From Bacteroidota bacterium (GTDB taxonomy: Bacteria; Bacteroidota; Bacteroidia; SXHM01), in assembly GCA_947478465.1 (NCBI GenBank), contig CANJWH010000009.1, positions 1 to 64,000 of the forward strand: a stretch of 64,000 nucleotides of DNA, written 5' to 3'. A program made the translations under genes and the position numbers. Below are positions 39,995-48,437 of the stretch, one piece after another. How positions within the stretch are numbered: the first letter of the stretch is position 1; each line of letters opens with the position of its first letter. The notes beneath the pieces were generated by a model. The model made no database searches. It saw only the letters and a program-made list of their open reading frames with translations, and was not told the DNA's origin.

Positions 39995-41203
39995 ATGTCT
40001 GAAAGGATTGCAATAACAGGGTTGGGAATCATTTCTGCCATTGGCGACAATGTGCATCAGAATCTCGCATCGCTGCGTGCAAAGCGTTCAGGTATTGGAC
40101 AGATTAAATATTTGGAAACAATTCATAAAGGCATTTTGCCAATTGCTGAAGTTAAACATAGTGATGATGAATTGTTGATTCTTTTAGGGGTTTCTGAGAA
40201 CACAGGCTATACCCGAACAGCTCTTCTGGGGATGATTGCTGCCAAAGAAGCTTTTGCAGATTCGGGTGCAAAAAAAGGAGACGGAATAAGAACAGCTATG
40301 ATTTCAGCAACAACAGTTGGCGGAATGGGAAGCACCGAAAAATTTTATCTCGATTACATTAACCCTGAAAAAACAGGTGACTTTGTAAAATATATTGATT
40401 CTCACGATTGTGGTGACAGCGCAGAAAAGATTGCAGATAATCTTGGCATAAAAGATTTCATCACTTCAATTAACACAGCTTGTTCATCTTCAGCAAATGC
40501 ACTCATGTTGGGAGCAAGATTGATAAAGCACGGAATTGTGGATCGAGTAGTAGCTGGAGGTGTTGACGGACTTACAAAATTTACCATAAACGGTTTTAAT
40601 ACCTTGATGATTTTGGATAAGGAATATTGCAAACCTTTTGATAAAAACCGAACAGGACTTACATTGGGAGAAGGCTCCGGTTTTGTGGTTTTAGAATCAT
40701 TGGAAGTAGCGCAGAAAGCTGGGAAGAAAATTTATTGCGAACTGTCAGGGTATGCTAATACCTGTGATGCCTATCACCAGACAGCATCATCACCCGAAGG
40801 AACTGGAGCATTTCTTTCTATGAGCAGTGCGCTTGCCCTCAGTGGACTGGAAATTGAAGACATTGATTATGTGAATGTTCACGGAACGGCTACACAGATT
40901 AATGATTTATCCGAAGGAAATGCCATGATAAAATTCTTTGGAAACAAGGTTCCGAAATTTAGTTCTACAAAAGGCTATACAGGCCATACACTTGCAGCTG
41001 CGGGTGGAATTGAAGCTGTTTTTTCTGCGCTCACGATTTACAATAACACCATTTTTCCTAACCTTAATTTTAAGGATAAAATGGACGAATTTGATTTGAT
41101 TCCTGTTACTGATTTAATAGAAAATGCAGGAGTGAAAAATGTGCTTTCCAATTCATTTGGTTTTGGTGGCAACAACACTTCTTTAATATTTTCAAAAGTA
41201 TGA
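39995..41203 (+). CDS. Beta-ketoacyl-ACP synthase (FabF-like)
   Basis: SINTACSSSANALMLG, VHGTATQIND, KGYTGHTLAAAGGIEAV, SFGFGGNNTSL. Confidence 0.92.
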   Translation: MSERIAITGLGIISAIGDNVHQNLASLRAKRSGIGQIKYLETIHKGILPIAEVKHSDDELLILLGVSENTGYTRTALLGMIAAKEAFADSGAKKGDGIRTAMISATTVGGMGSTEKFYLDYINPEKTGDFVKYIDSHDCGDSAEKIADNLGIKDFITSINTACSSSANALMLGARLIKHGIVDRVVAGGVDGLTKFTINGFNTLMILDKEYCKPFDKNRTGLTLGEGSGFVVLESLEVAQKAGKKIYCELSGYANTCDAYHQTASSPEGTGAFLSMSSALALSGLEIEDIDYVNVHGTATQINDLSEGNAMIKFFGNKVPKFSSTKGYTGHTLAAAGGIEAVFSALTIYNNTIFPNLNFKDKMDEFDLIPVTDLIENAGVKNVLSNSFGFGGNNTSLIFSKV

Positions 41204-42261
41204 AAGCGTTTATTAGAGGCATAGGACAGATTTCGCCCCAGCAAACCTTTGCCGGTGATTTTCTTGAAAATGTTACTGCATACAATACAAATATGCTTTT
41301 CTGTATCGACCCTGTTTACAAGGAGTTTATACATCCTTTGCAGTTGAGGCGAATGAGTCGTACGCTGCGCATGGGCGTTACAGCAGCAAAAATCTGTCTT
41401 CTTGATGCGGCAATTGAAATGCCTGATGCGGTTATCACCGGCACTGGTTTTGGTTGTGTTGAGGATACTGAAAAATTTCTGTTGGCTATGTTAAATAACA
41501 ATGAGCAACAGCTTACACCAACAGCTTTTATGCAAAGCACACACAACACCATAAGCGGGCAGGTTGCTATTATGTTGAAGTGTAAAGAATATAACAGCAC
41601 CTATGTAAACCGAGGATTTTCATTTGAAACAGCTTTGCTTGATAGCTTGATGCTGATTGCAGAAGACAATGCACATAAAGTATTAGTTGGCGGTTTTGAT
41701 GAAAATTCATTCAACCTACATACTACAACAGATAGATTAGGGCATTGGAAAAAAGAAAAAACAAATAGTCTTCAACTTCTGGAAAGCAAAACTCCCGGAA
41801 CAATTTCAGGTGAAGGCGCAACATTTTTCATGCTTACTGATAAAGAAGATGAAAACAATTATGCTTTACTAAAAGGCCTTTCAACGCTATATAAGCCTGA
41901 AAACGAAAATGAAGTTGAACAACATGTTAATGATTTTCTGAAACGTAATAATCTTTCGGCAAGTGATATTGATCTGGTAGTTTATGGTTTGAATGGTGAT
42001 GCCCGTACCGATGAAGTTTATTATCACTTACGCGATAAATTATTCAATGAAAATGCCGGAGCGTATTTTAAACACCTGTGTGGTGATTATTATACTTCTT
42101 CTGCTTTTGCACTATGGTTCTCAGCAAACGCTATAAAAAGACAAGTTGTTCCACAATCGGTAAGACTTGGTAAAGCGCCATCCGGAGCACTGAAAAATAT
42201 TCTTATCGTTAATCATTACCGCGATATAAATTATTCGTTCATGCTGGTTTCGCAATGTTGA
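41200..42261 (+). CDS. Ketosynthase-like protein lacking canonical catalytic residues
   Basis: FMQSTHNTISGQVAIMLKC resembles KS dimer-interface region, but the Cys and His motifs are replaced. Confidence 0.7.
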   Translation: MKAFIRGIGQISPQQTFAGDFLENVTAYNTNMLFCIDPVYKEFIHPLQLRRMSRTLRMGVTAAKICLLDAAIEMPDAVITGTGFGCVEDTEKFLLAMLNNNEQQLTPTAFMQSTHNTISGQVAIMLKCKEYNSTYVNRGFSFETALLDSLMLIAEDNAHKVLVGGFDENSFNLHTTTDRLGHWKKEKTNSLQLLESKTPGTISGEGATFFMLTDKEDENNYALLKGLSTLYKPENENEVEQHVNDFLKRNNLSASDIDLVVYGLNGDARTDEVYYHLRDKLFNENAGAYFKHLCGDYYTSSAFALWFSANAIKRQVVPQSVRLGKAPSGALKNILIVNHYRDINYSFMLVSQC

Positions 42262-43028
42262 ATCACCGAAGCATTAATTTAATTTTCCCTTTATTATTTG
42301 TTTTGTTGCTTACCCTTGATTTCAGGATAGGCATAAGCAATTGGTTTTATCCCATACTGGTTGTTTTAAAACTTGCAATAATGTTCTGGGGTTCCTATTT
42401 CATTAATTCCAACTATCATATAAAAACATGGTGTGAGGTTTGGACCGATAAAAAGGAAATAGCCATTACGTTTGATGACGGACCTGATAAAAATGTTACT
42501 CCTGCTTTGCTGGAAGTGCTGAATAAGCATAATGCAAAAGCAGTGTTTTTCTGTATTGGCAGGAAAATTGAAGGGAACGAAGCCGTGCTTAAGCAAATAG
42601 ATTCAGAAGGACATTTAATAGGGAATCATAGTTTCTCACATTCTAATTTTTTTGATTTTTTTACTGCCGGAAAAATGAAGCGTGAGTTTGAGCAATCAGA
42701 TAAACTTGTTTTTGATGCAATAGGAAAGCAGATGAACCTTTACCGCCCGCCTTACGGAATTACTACTCCTGCAATGAAGAAAGCAGTTAAGGAAAAGCAA
42801 TATGAAACCATTGGCTGGAGTGTTCGCTCCATGGATTCCATGCAGAGAAACGAGCAAAAACTGATGAATAAATTAACGAAGCAATTAAAACCGGGTGCCG
42901 TGTTTTTGTTTCACGATACATGGGCAGCTGTTGTACCTTTGATTGATAAATTCTTAACTGAAGCAAAAGCGCAGGGATATAAAGTTGTTCGCCCGGATGA
43001 ATTATTCAATGTTAAGGCATATAAATAA
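42255..43028 (+). CDS. Polysaccharide deacetylase family protein
   Basis: KKEIAITFDDGPDKNVTPALLEVL, IGNHSFSHSNF, YRPPYGITTPAM, LFHDTW. Confidence 0.9.
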   Translation: MLNHRSINLIFPLLFVLLLTLDFRIGISNWFYPILVVLKLAIMFWGSYFINSNYHIKTWCEVWTDKKEIAITFDDGPDKNVTPALLEVLNKHNAKAVFFCIGRKIEGNEAVLKQIDSEGHLIGNHSFSHSNFFDFFTAGKMKREFEQSDKLVFDAIGKQMNLYRPPYGITTPAMKKAVKEKQYETIGWSVRSMDSMQRNEQKLMNKLTKQLKPGAVFLFHDTWAAVVPLIDKFLTEAKAQGYKVVRPDELFNVKAYK

Positions 43029-43029
43029 T

Positions 43030-43680
43030 ATGAAAAAGGAAGGTTTTAAAATTGGTTTTATTGTTTCTTGCATCTTATTTCTTGCTTCTGAGGTTAATGC
43101 TCAATATCCAGGCTATAAAAAAGTCTCCGATGCAACCGCATTTAGAAAGAAAGCGCAGGAATACACCAGAAAAACCAATTCATTAGAAAGTGATTTCAAA
43201 CAAGTCAAACATCTTTCCATGCTCACTGAAAACAGCGTGAGCAAGGGGAAGTTCTGGTTTAAGAAAGATAACCAGTTACGTTGGGAATACAAAGAACCTG
43301 TTCAGTATTTAATTGTATTGAATAGCGGAAAGGCCTATATCAAAGACAACGGAAAAGTTAAGAAGTTTGACATAAACAGTAATCGCATCTTTAAACAAGT
43401 GAATGAGTTGATGCTGGCAGCTGTTAAAGGCGATATTTTGGAAAGTACGGATTACAAAATCACTTATTTTGAAGGCACTGATACATTTCTTGCAGAACTT
43501 TTGCCGCTGCAAAAAAACATGAAAGAGTATGTGACGAATATCCTGATTTATTTTGACAATAAGGACTTTTCGGTTTCGAAATTCAGGATGAGCGAATTGT
43601 CTGGTGATTATACAGAGGTTGAGTTCAGTAATAAAAAGTCAAATGTTTCGCTTGAAAACGGGATATTTGTAGTGAATTGA
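43030..43680 (+). CDS. LolA-like outer membrane lipoprotein carrier protein
   Basis: SLESDFKQVKHLSMLTENSVSKGKFWFKKDNQLRWEYKEPVQYLIV; signal peptide from the ATG at 43030. Confidence 0.85.
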   Translation: MKKEGFKIGFIVSCILFLASEVNAQYPGYKKVSDATAFRKKAQEYTRKTNSLESDFKQVKHLSMLTENSVSKGKFWFKKDNQLRWEYKEPVQYLIVLNSGKAYIKDNGKVKKFDINSNRIFKQVNELMLAAVKGDILESTDYKITYFEGTDTFLAELLPLQKNMKEYVTNILIYFDNKDFSVSKFRMSELSGDYTEVEFSNKKSNVSLENGIFVVN

Positions 43681-43687
43681 TTTTATA

Positions 43688-44065
43688 ATGCTTCAGCAGA
43701 ATAATTTTTATATGATTAAAAGTTTCAGCACAACTGAAAAAAACAATATTCATGCAGAGATTGAACTGAATGCCAGTCATAATATTTTTAAGGGACACTT
43801 CCCTGGAAGTCCTGTTTTACCTGGCGTCTGTCTTATTCAAATTTCAAAAGAAATACTCGAAAATGCCTTGGGTGTTAAAACAGCGTTGGTTCAATCTTCA
43901 CAATCTAAATTTCTAGCAGTTGTTAATCCTACTGTTGATATTGTTTTGAAAATTGCTTTAGAAACCAAAGAGCAAGACGGATTGATTTCTTTAAATTCTA
44001 CAATCTCTGGAGGAGAAAAGATTTTTTTTAAGTTCAAAGGTGGTTTTAAAAGATATAATGTATAG
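43688..44065 (+). CDS. 3-hydroxyacyl-ACP dehydratase (FabZ-like hotdog)
   Basis: HNIFKGHFPGSPVLPGVCLIQISKEIL. Confidence 0.88.
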   Translation: MLQQNNFYMIKSFSTTEKNNIHAEIELNASHNIFKGHFPGSPVLPGVCLIQISKEILENALGVKTALVQSSQSKFLAVVNPTVDIVLKIALETKEQDGLISLNSTISGGEKIFFKFKGGFKRYNV

Positions 44066-46247
44066 AGTTTTTTCTTTCAGTACTTTACTCCTTTGCGTAT
44101 TTTTCTTAAACACGTTAAATGCACATGCTGACGAAGGCATGTGGATTCCCATGTTTCTCGACAAGTATAATGAGGAGGATATGCAAAGTAAAGGTTTAAA
44201 ACTTTCGGCAGAAGATATTTACAGCGTTAATCATGCAAGTCTTAAAGATGCGGTGGTGCAGTTTGGTGGAGGCTGCTCGGGCGAAATGATTTCAGCGGAA
44301 GGTCTGTTGCTTACCAATTATCATTGCGGGCGCAGCAGAGTTCAGTCGCATAGCACGCTGGAGATGAATTACATTGAAAATGGTTATTGGTCAATGAGCA
44401 GAAGTGAAGAGCTTTCCAATCCAGGTTTAACTGCTACATTTCTTGTGCGTATGGAAGATGTTACTTCTGAAGTTTTGAAAAATGTTTTGCCGGGAATGAC
44501 AGAAGTAGAACGTTATTCAGCAATTGACAAAGTATCTAAGTTATTGGAGAAAAAAATGGTGGAAGGCACACAGTATGAAGCCAAGGTGAAAGAATTCTTT
44601 GGAGGAAACGAATACTATATTTTTATCACTGAAACATTTAAAGATGTGCGTTTGGTTGGCGCTCCTCCTTATTCCATCGGCAACTTTGGCGCTGATACTG
44701 ATAACTGGATGTGGCCCCGCCACACCGGTGATTTTGCGTTGTTCCGCATTTATGCCGACAGTCTGAACAGACCGGCAGAATATTCACCCAAGAATGTTCC
44801 TTATAAAACGAAGAAACATTTTGAGATTTCAATGAAAGAACTGAAAGAAGGCGAATTTACCATGGTGTTTGGTTTTCCGGGAAGAACGCAGGAATACCTG
44901 ACTTCTTTTGCCGTAAAGCAATTGCTGGAAGAAGAAGACCCATTGAAAATATCAATCCGTGAAAAGCGTTTGGCTGTGATGGAAAAAGCAATGGATGCCG
45001 ACCCGCAGGTGAAATTAAATCTCACATCAAAATATGCAAGCATCAAAAACTACTACAAGAAGTTTATAGGTGAAAGCATTGGTCTGAAGAAAGTTGATGC
45101 AGTGCAGAGAAAGCAGGAGTTGGAAAAGAGTTTTACAGAATGGGTGAATGCAGATGTGGACAGGAAAGTGAAATACCCTAACTTGTTGACTGAACTGCAG
45201 AAAACATATACTGAGTTTGCACCTTACAACAAAGGTGTGGTGTTGTATAATGAAGCGTTTACCACGCTCGATTTCGTTACGTACGTTAATAGTTTTACTA
45301 AACTTTCTGATTTGCTGAAGAAAGGCATAAAACGTGAAGTATTAAGTGCAGAAGTAGAAAGGCAGGCAAACTATATTCATTCATTCTTTAAAAATTATAA
45401 TCGCGCTATTGATTTGGACTGCGCCAATCACCAAATTAAGGATATCATCGATTTCATGCCCGAGGTGTTGACTGAAAAACAAAGAAAGAAATACAAGAAA
45501 AATAATGATGAATACATCTCGAAATTATTTACCGGTGACTTACTTGATTCGTTAAAATCTGTTGCAAATTTTAATGCTTTAATTGAAAGGGAAGGGAAGA
45601 ATAATATACCTGATATTATAAAATCAGAAAATGGATTTGGTGCAAATGATTTGGCATTTCAATTTGTATCAACCGTTACTCAAAAATTCAAAGAAAACAT
45701 CTACCCCAGCTATGTCAAACTTGATATTAAACTCGACAGCCTCAATCGCATTTATACCCAAGCCTTGCGTGAGTTCCAAACTGATAAACTGTTTTATCCT
45801 GATGCCAACTCAACACTCAGATTAAGCTATGGAAAGATTGAAGGTTATGCTCCAAACGATAGTGTTGTTTACACTCCCTTCACCACTATTGACGGAGTGA
45901 TTGCAAAAGAAAACCCCAATGATAAAGAGTTTGTAGTTCCTGCAAAACTGAAAGAACTCTATGAGAAGAAAGACTATGGTGAATATGCCGTAAACGGAAC
46001 AGTTCCTGTTTGTTTTATTGCTTCTAATCATTCAACGGGTGGCAATTCAGGTGCTCCGGTGCTGAATGCACAAGGACAATTAATCGGCACCAATTTCGAC
46101 CGCAACTGGGAAGGCACTGCTGCCGATGTGATGTATGACCCCGCTATGGCAAGAAATATTTCAGTTGACATACGCTACACACTCTTTATCATTGATAAAT
46201 TTGCAGGCGCAAAATATCTTTTGGATGAAATGACGATAGTCAGATGA
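44058..46247 (+). CDS. S46 family dipeptidyl-peptidase
   Basis: ADEGMWIPMFL, GGGCSGEMISAEGLLLTNYHCGRS, HSTGGNSGAPVLNAQGQLIGTNFDRNWEG. Confidence 0.93.
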   Translation: MYRVFSFSTLLLCVFFLNTLNAHADEGMWIPMFLDKYNEEDMQSKGLKLSAEDIYSVNHASLKDAVVQFGGGCSGEMISAEGLLLTNYHCGRSRVQSHSTLEMNYIENGYWSMSRSEELSNPGLTATFLVRMEDVTSEVLKNVLPGMTEVERYSAIDKVSKLLEKKMVEGTQYEAKVKEFFGGNEYYIFITETFKDVRLVGAPPYSIGNFGADTDNWMWPRHTGDFALFRIYADSLNRPAEYSPKNVPYKTKKHFEISMKELKEGEFTMVFGFPGRTQEYLTSFAVKQLLEEEDPLKISIREKRLAVMEKAMDADPQVKLNLTSKYASIKNYYKKFIGESIGLKKVDAVQRKQELEKSFTEWVNADVDRKVKYPNLLTELQKTYTEFAPYNKGVVLYNEAFTTLDFVTYVNSFTKLSDLLKKGIKREVLSAEVERQANYIHSFFKNYNRAIDLDCANHQIKDIIDFMPEVLTEKQRKKYKKNNDEYISKLFTGDLLDSLKSVANFNALIEREGKNNIPDIIKSENGFGANDLAFQFVSTVTQKFKENIYPSYVKLDIKLDSLNRIYTQALREFQTDKLFYPDANSTLRLSYGKIEGYAPNDSVVYTPFTTIDGVIAKENPNDKEFVVPAKLKELYEKKDYGEYAVNGTVPVCFIASNHSTGGNSGAPVLNAQGQLIGTNFDRNWEGTAADVMYDPAMARNISVDIRYTLFIIDKFAGAKYLLDEMTIVR

Positions 46248-48370
46248 TGCTTCGTAAACAGTTTCTTTTTTTTATGCTGCTTTTTCCTGCTTATCTTCTT
46301 GCAGGCCCTTTGGAAAAAGGTTTTGAGGCATTAAAGAAATATGATTATTTCGCTGCAAAGGAATTGTTTGAGAAGTCAATCAAGAAAACACCTGCAGGTG
46401 CTTACTATGGACTTAGCTTAATATTTTCTAACGACAAAAATCATTTTCATAATCTTGACTCTGCTTTAGCAACAATAGTAAAGTCAAATCAGGCTTTTGC
46501 TTTGCTTGATGAAAAAGAAAAGAAGAAACTTATTGAACTTAATATTACATCTAATTCAATTGAAATTCAGAAACAGGAAGTTTTTCGCCTTGCTTTTGAG
46601 GATGTAAAAAAGGTAAATACAGTTGAGCATTGTGATTGGTTTCTTGCAGGTTTTAACGATGCCCCACAACTAAATGATGTAATAAAACTTCGTAACCATC
46701 TTGCGTATATCAATGCGGAAAAAGAGGGCACGTATCAGGCATTCAAAAATTTTATGGATAAATACCCATCCTCTGAAGATTTGATAATTGCAACAGAGAA
46801 GTATGAATTCAACCTTTACGAAACGCTTACTAATCCAAAAAATATTCAGTCTTATGTTGATTTTCTGAAGCAGTATCCTAAAAGCACCTACCGCAAAGAA
46901 GCAGAAAATAAAATCTATGAGCTATCTATCACTAAAGGTAAAATAAAAGAGTATCATGATTTTATAATTAAATATCCAGATAACCGAAATGTATCTGAGG
47001 CCTGGCGAAAAATCTATTCCATTTATACTGCAGATTCTAATCCTGAGTCATTTGCCGATTTCAGACTGGAATATCCCGATTACCCTTACAAAGATGAAGT
47101 GCTTAAAGATCTTGAAATTGCAAAAAGCCGCTATTATCCTGCTGTGAGAGATAAGAAATGGGGTTTTGTAAACGGAAACGGGAAAGTGGTAATTCCATTT
47201 GAATACGATTGGTGTGAACCATTTTCAGAGGGCATAGCTGAAGTAGGAAAAGCAGATAAAGCTGGGTTTATTAATAAGAAGGGCGAAACTATTGTTCCAC
47301 TTCAGTACTCAGAAGTGGAGCCGTTCAGCAATGGTTTTGCAGTAGTTGGTAATGAAGAGTTTTATGGCATGATTGATTATACCGGCAAATTGATAGTGCC
47401 TTTAAAATACGAAGAAGTATTTGATTTTTCCGAGGGATTAGCGCGTGTACTGCTTAATGATAAATATGGTTTTGTAAATAAATCAGGAGCGCTTGTTATT
47501 CCAATGCTGTTTGATGATGCAGGTGATTTTTCAGAGAATAGGGCAGTGGTTGAGTTTAATGGTAAGAAAGGGTATATTGACAAAACTGGCAACATTGTAA
47601 TTCCTTATGATTTTGATGATGCAGATCCATTTTCAGAAGGCTTGGCAAGAGTTTCAAAAGATGATTTCTACGGACTTATAACTAAAACCGGTGAGCCAAT
47701 TGTACATTGCGAATATGATGAGCTAGGAGCGTTTAATGAAGGGCTTGCGGTTGTAGTAAAGGATGAAAAATATGGATATGTAGATAAAAACGGGCAGGTT
47801 GTTATTTCGCTTATTTATGAGTTTCGATTTGATCAACCTTTGATTGAACTGGCATTTAAAAACGGCAAATCGCCAATAACTCTGAAAGGGAAAAAGGGAC
47901 TGATTGATAAAAGCGGAAAAGAATTTATTGCTCCCCAGTTTGAAGATGTTGGTGTTTATTCAGAAGGCCTCTTGGCCGCAAAGAAAAAAGGTAAATGGGG
48001 ATATATTGATTCAACATTAAAAACGTTAATAAAATTTGAATTTGAGTTTGCAGGAGATTTTTCTGAAGGCTTGGCAAGAGTAAAACGAACTGACAAATTC
48101 GGTTACATTGATACCAAAGGTCTTACGCAAACACCCAGCGTGTTTGACGAAGCAGGTGATTTTAAAAACGGAATTGCAAAAGTTTCGGAGAAAGGAAAAC
48201 TTGGTTTTATTAATAAGAACAATGCATACATATTGCCTTGTGAAATTGATGAAGCCGGCAAGATGCTTGAAGGTGATGTAGTACTGCTGAAGAAAAACCG
48301 TAAGATGGCTTACTATAATTTAAAAGCAGGTAACTATATCTGGCGCGAGTCTGGTTATCAGGAAGACTAA
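46244..48370 (+). CDS. WG-repeat protein
   Basis: Multiple WG/KYGF repeats: KKWGFVNGNGKVVIPFEYDWCEPFSEGIAEV..., KYGFVNKSGALVIPMLFDDAGDFSENRAVV... Confidence 0.9.
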   Translation: MMLRKQFLFFMLLFPAYLLAGPLEKGFEALKKYDYFAAKELFEKSIKKTPAGAYYGLSLIFSNDKNHFHNLDSALATIVKSNQAFALLDEKEKKKLIELNITSNSIEIQKQEVFRLAFEDVKKVNTVEHCDWFLAGFNDAPQLNDVIKLRNHLAYINAEKEGTYQAFKNFMDKYPSSEDLIIATEKYEFNLYETLTNPKNIQSYVDFLKQYPKSTYRKEAENKIYELSITKGKIKEYHDFIIKYPDNRNVSEAWRKIYSIYTADSNPESFADFRLEYPDYPYKDEVLKDLEIAKSRYYPAVRDKKWGFVNGNGKVVIPFEYDWCEPFSEGIAEVGKADKAGFINKKGETIVPLQYSEVEPFSNGFAVVGNEEFYGMIDYTGKLIVPLKYEEVFDFSEGLARVLLNDKYGFVNKSGALVIPMLFDDAGDFSENRAVVEFNGKKGYIDKTGNIVIPYDFDDADPFSEGLARVSKDDFYGLITKTGEPIVHCEYDELGAFNEGLAVVVKDEKYGYVDKNGQVVISLIYEFRFDQPLIELAFKNGKSPITLKGKKGLIDKSGKEFIAPQFEDVGVYSEGLLAAKKKGKWGYIDSTLKTLIKFEFEFAGDFSEGLARVKRTDKFGYIDTKGLTQTPSVFDEAGDFKNGIAKVSEKGKLGFINKNNAYILPCEIDEAGKMLEGDVVLLKKNRKMAYYNLKAGNYIWRESGYQED

Positions 48371-48381
48371 GTTTGTTGTCA

Positions 48382-48419
48382 AAAAAAATGCTCTTGCTTT
48401 AAAGCAAGAGCATTTTTTT
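48382..48419. terminator. Bidirectional rho-independent terminator, perfect 38-bp palindrome
   Basis: AAAAAAATGCTCTTGCTTT/AAAGCAAGAGCATTTTTTT between convergent genes. Confidence 0.92.
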
Positions 48420-48437
48420 AATAATCTCAGAAGGACT

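Noticed and set aside
37535-44065. Calling the cluster a complete aryl-polyene or flexirubin locus
   Set aside because: Key genes (ketoreductase, ammonia-lyase, acyltransferases, exporter, DarA/B) are absent from the window, so only similarity is claimed.
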